Shown piece after piece: positions 11,971 to 23,729 of a stretch of DNA of 64,000 nucleotides. Origin of the DNA: Sphaerolaimus hirsutus (taxonomy: Eukaryota; Nematoda; Chromadorea; Monhysterida; Sphaerolaimidae); the NCBI GenBank assembly GCA_964036195.1, contig OZ038457.1, positions 16,581,147 to 16,645,146 on the forward strand, given 5' to 3'. Both the position numbers and the translations under genes were made by a program. Within the stretch, counting starts at the first letter, position 1, and the number at the start of each line of letters is the position of its first letter. The notes below the pieces were generated by a model. That model saw only the letters and a list, made by a program, of their open reading frames with translations. It was not told the origin of the DNA and made no database searches.

Positions 11971-12643
11971 TATAGTCGGCAGACATGATACTATACAATG
12001 AGTCGCATGATGTCATATCATGCACGCTGTATCCAACCCGTAGAACTCTGTTTTGGTGACTCGCGCTTACGCATATACGGAATGAAACTATTCAATTGTG
12101 CCTGCACAATTCAAACCCCCGTCAAAGTGTAGTTGAGTTTTTTGGCATGATGCCATCCAAGCGTCGTCTGGATCTGAATAAATACAAAGCGGGAACGTTT
12201 TCTGAATTCAAAATTTTGAACGTAACAAGTTTTCGTCCAAATGAATCGATAGCGTGTAACTTTTCTGAATATGAATTAGATTAAACGTAGGTAAACGTAT
12301 AATCAAAAATTTGCAGCACCTATCGGCACAAAAATTGGAGTAAACAAGTGCGTAAAGAACAGCACATTTTTATTTTCCTTCTTACTATCTTTATATTTTC
12401 TTTTTTACTAAATTCCTTTCTCGTTCGCTCTACAAGAACAAAATATAACTTTCCAATTTTGTAGAATGATATGTCTGTCGACTATACATATTGACATATT
12501 CACGACCCACTGTGCACCGTTTTTCTACCGTATTTAAGATGTATCGCACTTCGCTGTTCAGTAAGATGTTGAATTTCATTGACGATCAGCGAAGAGAAAC
12601 ATAAGTGGACCAAACCTGTATAATATCATGTCTGCCGACTATA
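11971..12643. mobile_element. Inverted-repeat element, TATAGTCGGCAGACATGA ends
   Basis: TATAGTCGGCAGACATGATA at 11971 is mirrored by ATCATGTCTGCCGACTATA ending at 12643. About 670 bp and no coding potential. The TSD is not clear because TATA at the ends is itself palindromic. A related CGGCAGACATGA string occurs at 48112 in PI4KA intron 36. Confidence 0.55.
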
Positions 12644-13151
12644 ATGTATTCTCCCACGAATACCGATAATGGCGCGGAATGCGCTGAAGAGACCGAAAAT
12701 GGTCACTCATGACAGCCGACACAGTAGGTGATACATGTATGTGAACTGGTCTGTGTCAACTTGATGGTATAAAAACCAGTGTATCCAAAGTGTTTTCAAG
12801 AGCGGACAGGGCCACTTAAGGAGTTTCATTCTAAAAATGCATATATCCAAGTTTTTCGATTTTTCAAAATCGCATTTTAAAGTTTGACGCTGGCCCGACG
12901 GCGCTATGTTTGGGGGACAACGCTTGCCCCGCACTTTTCAGATAGATCCGACATTTCTCTACAATTTTTGTAATCACAAATTTTGTTGGCCGGGGAATAT
13001 TTAGGGAGTTATGTGAGATTTTGTAAGTCACCCAAAATTGAGAACAAATCTGAACATTTGAAATTAAATGTTTAATAACTTCTTAACGGTGCATCGTAGG
13101 ATAAAACGAATCACATCACTGCAAAGCCCGTGTCTAAAAGTACCTAAATTT

Positions 13152-13560
13152 TCAGATCAATATATGCACGCATACTTGATTTATAGTGCAAAATAGATTT
13201 GGAAATTCACGTATGGATTTTTGGAAATGAAACTTTTTGTATGGGAATTCCGGCCGGAATTTCTTCGCGGCCGCGCCAAAGCACGCGTGCATTTTTGGAA
13301 ATGAAACTATTTTTTGGATATGTGCACTTATGAAATGGTACTCCGGTGGTCCGAGATGGATATGTGCACTTACGAAATGAAAGTCCTGTTTTTCATAGGG
13401 GATCTGAGATGGATATGTGCACTTTCTATGTGAAAATTGTGATTTTTCTGAAAAACGGTACCACTGTATCTCGGGAACGAAATGAACTATAACGCTGATT
13501 TTTTTTCTAAAATGTGAAAAACTATACGTGGAGGTCAAATCCACACTTAACTCGATTTTT
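13152..13560. repeat. Short-motif array GAGATGGATATGTGCACTT
   Basis: TGGATATGTGCACTT recurs three times between 13312 and 13425, interleaved with TTTTTGGAAATGAAACT-like units. The end GTATCTCGGGAACGAAATG is related to sequence at 23675. No gene recognised. Confidence 0.45.
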
Positions 13561-13807
13561 CTGGATTTGGCGCTTGTGAACTTTTAGAAGGGAACTCCAC
13601 ACTTATGATCCTCCGCCCACGATTGTGTTTTCACCCCCGCGAGACGTCCCTCGAAAATTGTGGATTTTCCGTCAGGCTCACCTTTTTTGTGTGTGGGCTC
13701 AATAATGACTGTCAAATTTCTACATGGTCCGGCTGAAAAGTCCCCGGGCAGTGCTCACCATTCGCGCTAGGGGTAAGCTACGGTCATAAAATTTTGACAG
13801 GTTAAGA

Positions 13808-14261
13808 TACCGTATTTCCTCGAAATACCCCCGGGGGGTTTATTTTTTCAGAGTGAGAATTTTGAGGGGGGGTTAAACGAGGGGGGGGTATTTCGAGGGG
13901 GGGGTTTATTATTTCGCCAGAAATTTTTTTAAATCCCAGTACTAAAATGTCGTCTGAAACGTACGCAGACGTCGAAAAATGCAACAAAAATCGCCATTTG
14001 TAAGACTCTAAAGACATTTATCAGTGTGTAGACGTACAAACACTGTTCTCACATAACAGAGTCATCGTTTTTAACGTGTTTTCTGCATTGCCCGGATGAC
14101 AAACCGCAGCCTTTGTCATTTACGTTCTCTATACACTAAATTTGGGGGGGGGGGTATTTCGAGGGGGGGGGTTTATAAGTTCATAGTGTCCATTTTGAGG
14201 GGGGGTATTTCGAGGGGGGGGGGTATTTCGAGGGGGGGGGGTATTTCGAGGAAATATGGTA
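13808..14261. mobile_element. Family G element flanked by TA (empty site visible)
   Basis: CCGTATTTCCTCGAAATACC at the left and CGAGGAAATATGG at the right, with TA at each side. The other arm of the surrounding inverted repeat (about 15910) reads through the same position without the element, with a single TA. This supports a TA target-site duplication. Long G runs lie inside both ends. Confidence 0.75.
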
Positions 14262-14627
14262 TTAGGTGTTTTGAGTTTTCACCCAAAATTTCACCTCTCT
14301 AGCTCCACCCACTGCGGAACTGTTGGGGTTACAATTACGGTCATTTTGTACTCATGTACAAATGGTGCTCTAGCTCAATGCTGCTTTAAGTTGTGATCAT
14401 GTAACTTTGGATAGTGTAAGCCACCAGTGTTGGTAATGTGCTGATAATATTCAACATTTTTATCAACATCATTGCTATTAAGGTAAAATTATAATGCAGA
14501 TCAGGGTGATGTGCAAGAAACATGGGAACTGTGATGGATGTTTTTGGTGATCATCTGAGATCATGTTGTAATGCAGTGATTTTAATCAGAGTTGATAAAA
14601 GTACCAAACTTTTTTCAAAGTATGTAA

Positions 14628-15068
14628 TGCTGCGATTACAGCTCGGGCGTAAAATTGACCGGGCGTGAAATTGCTTTTGGGCACAAAATTAATTACAGAT
14701 GAATGGATAAAGAGACAACTTTGTCATTTCAGTCAAAGAAAGCTTAGATGCAGACGTTTCTTGTGTCCAAAGCTCATGCGTTTATTTTAAACGTACTGGG
14801 AGTTATGAATTTCAGCACAATTTAACCAATTATGCGCTGTAACTTGCGTAAAATTAGAGTGTAAAATAATAAAAAATTGTGCCAAAATTCATAACTTCTA
14901 GTACAATTAAAATAAACTGATGAGATTTGAACACAAGCAACATCTGCATGTGCACTTTCTCTGGCTGAAATTATAATGCCATATCTTTATGCATTCACAT
15001 GTAATTAATTTTATGCCCAAAAATCAATTTATGCTGGTCAATTTTACGCCAGAGCTGTAATCGCAGCA
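14628..15068. repeat. Inverted repeat TGCTGCGATTACAGCT
   Basis: TGCTGCGATTACAGCTCGGG at the left is mirrored by AGAGCTGTAATCGCAGCA at the right. It is inserted in the M-type element that continues on both sides (AAAGTATGTAA / TAAATGTGAAGTAC). Confidence 0.55.
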
Positions 15069-16000
15069 TAAATGTGAAGTACTAATTTTTTACTCACCCC
15101 CTGAGTACAGAAAACGTAAAGTAATTTTTTTTACATGAGTAAACATGAGTAAAATACTTTTTACCTCCAGAAAACGTATTTTTTGAGTATTTTTGGAAAA
15201 TTTTGGCCCAATTTTCACTCAAGATCACTCATTTTCATACTTTTTCAAACATTTTGACCTACAAATTAACAAGCACATGTGTTATGTGCCTATTTTTAGC
15301 AATTTTTCGCTTTTTTTACACCCTTTTCCTAACTATTCCTATAAAAAGCCTATCTGAAATACATATTCTGTACATGAGTACTTTAAAAAAGTATATGTAA
15401 AAGCGAGTACAGCTACTTTTTTCAAAGTATATGTAAACAAATTTACTCAGTACTCGAGTATACATACTTTTTGAGTAAACATAAATACGTTTTAACAACT
15501 ATGATTTTAATGTTGTTTTGAAATGTGCAGTAAGGGAGTTACGTGTTTAAAATTCCCCTATGTTTCATTACTAATCTATAGTGGACACATTATCTGTGTT
15601 GAACAGCAGTGTGCATGCAAAATGCATCCTGTATTAACCACTTTTTGAGAAGGAGAGGCAGAATGATGAATTTGGTAGTGAGAGTAGTGAAAGTAATGAC
15701 AATAACTAGGCTTATGATATCATAGCTAATGTTGCTTATTGCCAACACTGGTGGCTTACACTAGCCAAAGTTTCATGATCACAACTTAAAGCAGCATTGA
15801 GCTAGAGCACCATTTGTACATCAGTACAAAATGACCGAAATTGTAACCCCCACAGTTCCGCAGTGGGTGGAGCTAGAGGGGCGAGATTTTGGGTGAAAAC
15901 TCAAAACACCTGATATCTTAACCTGTCAAAATTTTATGACCGTAGCTTACCACTAGCGCGAATGGCGAGCACTGCCCGGGGACTTTTCAGCCGGACAATG

Positions 16001-16955
16001 TACATTTTCTTACATTTGACAGAGAACACATGTGATTTAGCCCTCTGTGCGTACGCTCGACCCACAATTCCCATTTTCAAGCGCGTGATGGGCCCCAAAA
16101 AGTTTGTAAAAATCACGAGTTTGTATAGGGAAAACGATGCGCCCAGCCGAGCGAAATTCGCATACAGTTGAATGAGGTAGGCTGGCGCGAGTGCGCAGAG
16201 TAACAGTGGCACATGGCTCGGTGCCAATACTCACAGGAATTTCTGCGCGCACTGTAAATCCCGTTTTTTTTCGCTGAATTATATTGGATTACGGTATGAG
16301 ACATGCTAACTTTGTCTCCACCTTCTTGAAGTAATCAATTGCGCAATCGACTACGAATAATCCATTTAGTTACTTTAAATGCGTGTTGTATTCCCATATC
16401 CTTCTTTTTATCGCATTCATCCTGTCATTTTATGCAGAAAAAGAAAATCACGCACAGATTGGCGTTTTGCGGCTAGCGCGGATCCCTGTATCGGTGGTTA
16501 TCGTTCTCAGTTTTTATAGTGGCGCCAAGTTCTGCCTACCCACGGGGTTGGTTACACCTCATTTTCACACTGTTTTCTTTGTCGGTTGGTGTCCAGTGAC
16601 AAGTTTTTGACGGGCGCCTTTGGGGTTCTCTGCACCGCTCGCGGATATCCTACGATCGGCGGTTTCCTTCGAGTACGGTTTTCCTTCCTGCACATTTTGC
16701 TGACTGCTACTTTTTTTCTCATAGGCGCGAAACCCGCGGCAGATACTTTCTGTTATGAAGTTTTTGACGGGGCCGCTTTACGATATTTCTTGATGCTTGC
16801 AAGTGGAAGTCGATGTGATACGAAACCTTTGGATTGGCAGTGCTGCCGCACCTCGGTTGGTTGGCCTGTATATCGGTTTCTTGGGTGTTTTTGCAAGCGC
16901 CGTTGTGGCTTTGGGTATTTGGGTTTGAAGTTTCTAAGTGCAGCATATTTACCTT
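16001..16955. other. Unassigned interval with unrecognised open frames
   Basis: Open frames up to 150 codons exist (plus 16586-17035, minus 15934-16227). Part of the plus frame runs into a repeat at 16960. I recognise no family and see no supporting splice structure. Confidence 0.25.
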
Positions 16956-17032
16956 ACCTTCATGGCTTGAATAAATCCCCCTTGGATAAGTCCCAGTCGA
17001 ACAATTCCCCTCAAATAATTCCCCCTAATAAT

Positions 17033-17644
17033 TAGGGTTGGAAAAAAACGTTTTTTTTTTACTCGATGTTTTTTTTAAAACAGTGGTATAGGTATATCAG
17101 ACAGTGGCAATACTCTGTGATGTTATATATGACCATATAATGTCTGTGGAGCCATGGGATAGCATTATAAGTGGTGATTTGTGTCAAAAATATCAATTTT
17201 TCGTCGACATATCGTTTGTATATCGCCTTATAGTCAAATGTTTGTGACTTCAGGTAAAGTTTGGCACGGAATAGTGATCAAACAAGGTTATAAAACGAGG
17301 TTGTTACTTTGGGAGTGAAGTTACACACTGTGGAGGTACATGGAAGCACATTACCTCAATATTATATACTACAGCAACATATGACAGCTTATTAACCCAT
17401 GGTAGCACATAGAAATGGATACTTTGATACTAAAAATGCCACAAAACCAATTAAAACAACCACTAATGTCAATTTGTGTGTGAAATTGCGCGCTTGCGCG
17501 CAAAATTTTTGCAAAATACCTAGTGCTTAGTACTAAAAATTTCGGCCAATGTTTAAAAAAACACATTTTGGACGTCATATTGTAAAAAACAAACACGTTT
17601 AAAAAAAATAAATAAAACGTTTAAAAAAACATCGGCCAACCCTA
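17033..17644. mobile_element. Family A hAT-like MITE
   Basis: TAGGGTTGGAAAAAAACG ... CATCGGCCAACCCTA with an exact 8-bp TSD CTAATAAT at 17025-17032 and 17645-17652. It interrupts an AATAATTCCCCC-rich G-like repeat (about 16960-17924). Confidence 0.88.
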
Positions 17645-17991
17645 CTAATAATTCCCCCTGTTAGATTAGCGGGGAAACCATACCCCCTTGAATCCTCCCC
17701 CCACCCTTAGGCTGTTTCATTTTGTCCAATTTGAACAAATGGTATGTTTTTTTCTGTGAATAAATCAATTTTCGTGAAAGCACTCGATAAAAATATTTCT
17801 GAAAATTTTTTAGAAATAATAATTCCTCCCCTTGAATAATTCCCTCCCTCAAATCCCCCCTCAAAAAAGTTTGATGAAATACCAATTCCTAGGGGAATTA
17901 TTCGAGCAAATACAGTATTTTGATCCCGGTTTGGACTCGGCAGATGTTTTCTATAGATAGGCTAGATTAGTTCTTGCGTAACATGCATGGT

Positions 17992-18462
17992 TCACTTTGA
18001 CCTGAAAGTATTTTGATCGGAAAGGGTTGCACAGTTTCTTCGCTTGGAGTAGTTGTCGCTTAATGACCCAGCACCAGCATCTGTGGGCAACAAAACACAG
18101 TAAAATTTGACGCGCCGGATGGTGCTGTCATTGTACTGGTGATGATGTATTCTTGTGTTTGCAGGGCTCGGGACTGATGCCGCAATTATTTGGTCATCCT
18201 GAACGTGTCGCTCATGGTGCTCGTCGGTAATCCCATCGGCGCTTGACATCAGTTCCCTGGTTCGTTTCATTGTGATAGCTTTTCGCATTGCAGTTTGTGC
18301 ACAGATTGATCTAGCTAGAATTACACGCCGACATTGGTATTCATTCTTGTGAGTGGGGCATTTTTTGAAATAAACTCTTCCATGGCGATGCCGCTGTACA
18401 CTAATCGGCGTTTTCAAAACTTCCCAAAAACAGTTATATAAAGTTAACGTATGCATCTGCAT
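17992..18462 (-). other. Unrecognised 156-codon open frame
   Basis: A continuous minus-strand frame with moderately protein-like composition (for example HERHVQDDQIIAASVPSPAN). No known domain is seen, no partner exons were found, and it ends against a transposon at 18477. Listed because it is one of the longest frames not explained by a repeat. Confidence 0.2.
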
Positions 18463-18476
18463 GAGATACGTTGTGG

Positions 18477-18963
18477 CAGGGGTTCAGTATAGGGGGTTAC
18501 CCCCCACCCCAAAACGCTCCAGCTATCTATCTTTCCCGGGGCGAAAATTTTGGCTACTATCCCCTAACTCCCCCCCCCAATCGGCCAGCTATCTATCTAT
18601 CTGGAGCGATTTTTAATAAATTTTGCCCCAATTTTCACTCAGAATCGCTACTTTTCGTACCTTTTTATAGTTTTTCACCTTCAAACTTCTAATTCATGTT
18701 CCGTATTGCCTATTTTCGGCTATTTCTTGTACTACATGTACTTATATACCTATTTTTAGCAGTTTTTCTCCTACTTTTAGCGATTTTTCCCCTTTTCTTC
18801 CTTCTATACCTCGGAAAAGCCTATATATAGAACCCCCGCGAACCCCCCCCCCCCCCACCCGCCCATCACCCCCCATTAAATTTTTTCAGCTATCTATCCC
18901 TCCGGAGAAGCGATTTACCATCTATATGAACCCCCGCGGGGGTCCAAATCCACTAAACCCCTG
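18477..18963. mobile_element. Family B-variant hAT-like MITE
   Basis: CAGGGGTTCAGTATAGGGGG at the left and CACTAAACCCCTG at the right. The flanking octamers CGTTGTGG and CGCTGTGA match at 6 of 8 positions, fitting an old TSD. Subterminal CTATCTATC and CTCCGGAG motifs are present. Confidence 0.7.
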
Positions 18964-19039
18964 CGCTGTGATCCGCCAGAGTTTCGTGTCATCCCATTTT
19001 GTTCTTTGATTGATTTTGATGCTGTTCAAGTATCTTGGG

Positions 19040-19312
19040 GTCTCGGGTAGGAAAAAAACATAAACTTGAAGTATTTTGAAGGAGAAAAACTATAAAAAAG
19101 TACGAAAGTTGGCGATTTTGAACGAAAATTGGGGTAAAATTTCCCAAAAATCGCTCCAGATAGGTAGATAGCTGGGCGATTTGGGGGGGGGGGGTTATGG
19201 GGTAGTAGCCCAAAGTTTTGCCTCCGGGATTGATAGATAGCTGAGCGGCCTCCGGCTGGCGGATTTTTTTTTTGGGGGGTAACCCCTCAACGCCCCCTAC
19301 TAAACCCCTGGT
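19040..19312. mobile_element. Family B-variant fragment
   Basis: Right half of a B variant (AAAATCGCTCCAGATAGGTA, ATAGATAGCTGAGCGGCC, CTACTAAACCCCTG). The left half is replaced by sequence related to the hairpin at 21121-22455. Confidence 0.5.
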
Positions 19313-19712
19313 GTCGTGGAATAATTTACTACCCAACGTTTATGTTAATTTTTACATTGCTGTCTATATTTTTACAGCTGTTGGCACTACACGTACTAAT
19401 TTGCCGGTGGCGCTTTTCTCTTCTGATTACACCCACCTTGCCGATTTTCGGTTTGTTTTTGCTACCCTTCAGTTCAATTTAGGCAGCCAGTTTAGATCAG
19501 CATTCAGCACCGCTGCCAGTGCACATACACTGACACGCCCAGGGACGTAGCCAGGATTTTTGAGCGGGGGTGGGGGCGGATTGTATACGGAGCCCGGCGA
19601 ACGGGGGGCGGCGCCCCCCCTAAGATTTGACCCCTGTGGTAAAGGAATGGCGCCTTGGTGCCAGCGCCATTCGTAGGGGCCGCGCCATGGCGCCATTGGC
19701 GTTGGCAATGGC

Positions 19713-20871
19713 TAGGGTTGGAAAAAAACGTTGTTTTTTTAACTCGATGTTTTTTTAAAAAAGCAACGTTTTTTCAATAAAAAAACTTTTTTTAAAGCTC
19801 CCAGATATGACCTAGTGTCAACATATATAGGTATATCAGACAGTGGCAATACTCTGTGATGTTGAACAGGGGTCTCCAAGATTTTGGCCTTTGCGGGGGC
19901 TGGATAGAAAGCAAATCGCTCCGGAGGGATAGATAGCTGAAAAAATTTTTCTGGGGGGGTGGCTCGCGGGGGCAAAATATATAGGCTTTTTCAGTGCATA
20001 GAAGGCCGAAAGGGGAAAAATCGCTAATAATAAGTTAAAAGTGGTCAAAAGTAGGTTTAAAATGGCTAAAAACAGGCATATAACCATGCATATAGCCGGA
20101 GAGCACAATTTTGAAGGTGAAAAACTATAAAAAGGTGCGAAAATTGGCGATTTTGAGCGAAAATTGGGGCAAAATTTCTCAAAAACCACTCCAGATAGAT
20201 AGATAGCTGAGCGATTGGGGGGGTCTTAGAATTGGGGGTAGTAGCCAAAAATTTCGCCTCGGGATAGATAGATAGCTGAGCGGCCTCCTGGATAGATAGA
20301 TAGCTGGCGGATTTGGGGGGGGGGGGCAGCCCCCCCCCCTAGGAGACCCCTGATGTTAAATGTGACCATATAATGGCTGTGGAGCCACGGGATTCATTAT
20401 AAGTGGTGATTTGTGTCAAAAATATCCATTTTCTTGTTGACATGTTCGTATATCCCTTATAGTCTAATGTTCGTGACTTCAGGTAAAGTTTGGCATGGAA
20501 ATAGTGATCAAACAAGGAGGTTGTTACTTTGGGAATGAAGTTACACACTGGAGGTACATGGAAGCACATTACCTCAATATTATATACTACAGCAACATAT
20601 GACAGCTTATTAAACCATGGTAGCACATATAAATGGATGCTTTGCTACTAAAAATGCCACAAAACCAATGAAAACAACCACTGATGTCAATTTGTGTGTG
20701 AAATTGCGCGCTTGCACGCAAAAATTTTGCAAAATACCTAGTGCTCACACTCAGTACTACAAATTTCGGCCGATGTTTTAAAAAAACAACATTTCGGACG
20801 TCATGTTTTTTTTTTAAAAACCAACGTTTTTTTTATTTAAAAAAACGTTTAAAAAACATCGGCCAACCCTA
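19713..20871. mobile_element. Family A hAT-like MITE interrupted by a B element
   Basis: TAGGGTTGGAAAAAAACG ... CATCGGCCAACCCTA with an exact 8-bp TSD GCAATGGC at 19705-19712 and 20872-20879. The body is split by the B element 19867-20352. Confidence 0.88.
19867..20352. mobile_element. Family B hAT-like MITE nested in a family A element
   Basis: CAGGGGTCTCCAAG ... TAGGAGACCCCTG. The flanking octamers ATGTTGAA and ATGTTAAA match at 7 of 8 positions. It interrupts the conserved A sequence CTCTGTGATGTT / AAATGTGACC. Confidence 0.85.
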
Positions 20872-21120
20872 GCAATGGCGCCAAATACCGCTGTACATGT
20901 ATGTATTTTACATACATATACAGGGACCGGGACAGATTTTGGGTGCTTTTTTGTCCCAAACTATCGGTATCAATAAAATATACTGTAAGGTGACGAAATG
21001 CGCGCTTGCGCGCAAAATTTTTCCGAGCTAAATACCAACAAAATCGCTTTACGGAAATGCCATTTCTGGCATATTTTTTTGTTCGACCCGGGAAGGGGGG
21101 TGCGGCCGCCCCCCGCCCAT

Positions 21121-22455
21121 AGCATAAATCGAGGGTGGCATTTTAGGGGGGGGGGTCCACCAAACTTTCATGTCGTCCCGTTCTGTTGTACGTTGGCCGA
21201 TTTTGATGCCGTTCAAGTATGTTAGGATTTGAGGTTGGGGCTACGACCAAATTTTTTTGTTTCCTCAAATAATCCCCCAGTCGCGAGATAAGGGGGTCTA
21301 TAAAAACGTGGTTATTTTGCATGTCCGATCTGGCATATTGAATTGAAACCTCAATAACTCAGCCATTTCTAAGCCGATTTGGATCGTTAAACGTTTAAAA
21401 TGATCGGGACAACCTGCGGATGTCATTTTTGTGGTTGTATTAGTGATGTTTAGATTCCGTATGCCGATTTGACCCGGTTTTTCAACACGACAAATTTTTT
21501 TTTCTGAACATGCTATCATATACTTTAGACAATGAGAATTAATATAAAACAAAAATGAGTTCAATATCTTTTTCCGATCAAAAGTTATGGCGCTTCAAAC
21601 TTTTCCCTCCCATCCACATAAATAACCACATGAAGAACGATGCATGCAACTTCAAAACTCCATATCTCGACCATTTGTCAGCCGATTTTCACCTATGAAC
21701 ACTTTAAATGATCAGAATAACATGGAGATATCGTTTTTATTCACAGTTTATTTGTATGAATTTTCATTATGACGATTTCATTCTAGAGTTCGCATGTTTT
21801 TCTTGTATGGGAAATCTGATAAAACATACGGATAATCTGGGTTTAATAGTGAAATCTCTGTATCATTCTGATCATTTTAAGTGTTCATTGGTGAAAATCG
21901 GCTGAAAAATGGTCGAGATATGGAGTTTTGAAGTTGCATGCATGTGGTTATTATGTGGATGGGAGTGAAAAGTTTGAAGCGCCGTAACTTTTGATTGGTA
22001 AGAGATATTGAACTCATTTTTCTTTTAAATGAATTCTCGTTGTCTATAGTATATGATAGCATGTTAAGAAATATTTATTTTTCGTGTTGAAAAACCGGAT
22101 TTAATCGGCATATGGTATTTAGACATCACTAATACAACTACAAAAATGAAATCCGCAGGTTGTCCCGATCATTTTAAGTGTTAAACGATCCAAATCGGCC
22201 CAGAAATGGTTGAGTTATTAAGCTTTCAATTCAATATGCCAGATCGGACATGCAAAATAACCACGTTTTTATAGACCCCCCTTATCTCGAGACTGGGGGA
22301 TTATTTGAGGAAATAAAAATTTTTTGTCGTAGCCCCAATCTCAAACCCAAACATACTTGAATGGCAACAAAATCGGCCAACGTACAACAGAATGGGACGA
22401 CATGAAAGTTTGGTGGACCCCCCAACCCATAAATGCCACCCTCGATTTATGCTGT
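21121..22455. repeat. Long foldback (about 0.6-kb arms)
   Basis: Arms at about 21121-21726 and 21861-22455 are reverse complements with scattered mismatches. Landmarks: CATAAATCGAGGGTGGCATT versus AATGCCACCCTCGATTTATG, and CATGTCGTCCC versus GGGACGACATG. The loop is about 130 bp. A diverged relative of the arm is seen at about 60650-60790. Confidence 0.75.
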
Positions 22456-22551
22456 GCCCCCGCCGCCCTGACTACGTCCTTGCTCGCGCCCACTCAGCCT
22501 GCGAATGCAGCATTTGCCTGCCGTGCATACAGAATATCCATACAGTACAGT

Positions 22552-23293
22552 ATATCCTCGAATAAAGACCGCAGGGGTGTTATTTTTTCGTCAAGACTTC
22601 CTGTTGGGGGGTTATTCAAGGGTGGGAGTTATTTGTCATGGACGATTTATTTTTTCGTCGGCGAGTTATTCGCGGGGGTCTTATTAGGGTTCAAACGGGA
22701 TTGACTTTTCGGGATCGGGATCGGGATTCACTTTTTGAGATTTCGGGATCGGGATCGGGATTGGGGTTTCGGGATCGGGATCGGGATTGGTTTTTTGAGA
22801 TTTCGGGATCGGGATCGGGATTGGCCGGGATTGGGGTCACGGGATCGGGATCGGGATTGGGATAGGCATTTTTCCGGGATCGGGATTGGGTTCTAGGGAT
22901 AGATATTTTGGCCATTTTTCTGGCATTCACAGTAGTTCATAAAGGTCTCAAAACACTGTTGGATGCCAGAAAAGTGGCATAAAATTGACGCTGGGGGTTT
23001 GCATCCAGTTTTTTGCATGCAAAAACGCCATTATTTCACTTTTGATAATTTCCACTAATTTTTCCGGGATCGGGATCCCGGACTTGGGAGTTTCTCGGGA
23101 TTGGGATCGGGATTTGAAAACTTTCGGGATCGGGATCGGGATTGCTATTTTTGAAATTTCGGGATCGGGATCGGGATTGGGGTTTCGGGATCGGGATCGG
23201 GACTGGTAAATCCCGAAATTTCACGGGATCCGGGATCGGGATCGGGATCCCGTTTGAACCCTAGGTCTTATTCGCGGATATGCGGTATTTACG
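22552..23293. mobile_element. G-like element carrying a family C insertion
   Basis: TATATCCTCGAATAAAGACC at the left and GGTCTTATTCGCGGATATGC at the right are inverted copies. The central part is taken up by the family C element 22685-23263. Confidence 0.6.
22685..23263. mobile_element. Family C hAT-like MITE, GGGATC core
   Basis: TIRs TAGGGTTCAAACG and CGTTTGAACCCTA. Exact 8-bp TSD GGTCTTAT at 22677-22684 and 23264-23271. Dense GGGATC hexamer arrays occupy both sides of a unique middle (CATTCACAGTAGTTCATAAA). Nearly the same element is at 63000-63602. Protein-like frames in it are products of the hexamer repeat. Confidence 0.88.
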
Positions 23294-23411
23294 TAGAGCA
23301 GTCATAATTAAGGCATCTAGTTCCGAATATCGGTAAAGACCAAAGTGTTAAAAAAATGAGTCAAGTGCGGATCTGTGATAGGTGCACTTATTTCTTCATA
23401 ATGTGCCTGCA

Positions 23412-23645
23412 CACACTAGTTTTCACACGACATTTCGAAAACTCACAAATCAGCTTAGAACGCATTTGAGTTTTCTACGATAAGATGGCCATTAACTACA
23501 GTTAACGGAGATTTAAAATGACTCATTGTGGAAAACTCAAACACGTTCAAAGCTCATTTATGAGTTTGTGGAAAACTCAAACACGTTCAAAGCGCATTTA
23601 TGAGTTTGCGAACTTTCGTGTGAAAACTAGTGTGCGCAGGGCCAA
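23412..23645. mobile_element. Inverted-repeat element, CTGCACACACTAGTTTTCAC ends
   Basis: CTGCACACACTAGTTTTCAC at the left and GTGAAAACTAGTGTGCGCAG at the right. A 40-bp internal unit (GTGGAAAACTCAAACACGTT...) is tandemly duplicated. A second copy lies at 34843-35043 in PI4KA intron 14. Confidence 0.65.
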
Positions 23646-23729
23646 TAGAAAAAGAATTTTCTCAATATCTTATACCGTTCCCGAGATACATATACCTATG
23701 CCGATTTTTAGAAAAAAACACAAAAAAAA

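Larger units (their letters stand above)
13728..16000. repeat. Compound large inverted repeat carrying several insertions
   Basis: The arm at 13728-14455 (interrupted by a G element at 13808-14261) is mirrored at about 15735-15995. Matching landmarks are CAGTGCTC/GAGCACTG, GTAAGCTACGGTCATAAAAT and CACCAGTGTTGG/CCAACACTGGTGG. The interior holds an M-type element (about 14591-15501), itself interrupted by a smaller inverted repeat (14628-15068). Confidence 0.65.
19540..22482. mobile_element. Large family E composite with nested insertions
   Basis: Left end CAGGGACGTAGCCAGGATTT at 19540 and right end CTGACTACGTCCTTG ending at 22482. The flanking octamers GACACGCC and CTCGCGCC share 5 of 8 bases. 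It contains an A element, a B element inside that A element, and a long foldback at 21121-22455. No transposase reading frame was recognised. Confidence 0.6.

Noticed and set aside
16586-17035. 149-codon frame with hydrophobic segments, considered as a membrane protein
   Set aside because: No recognised family, runs into a C-rich repeat at its end, and shows no splice partners.
22638-23224. Long Arg-Asp or Pro-Asp dipeptide open frames in the GGGATC arrays (also at 62953-63297)
   Set aside because: They are translations of a hexamer tandem inside a transposon with TIRs and TSD. All three frames give simple dipeptide repeats, and there is no sign of a gene.
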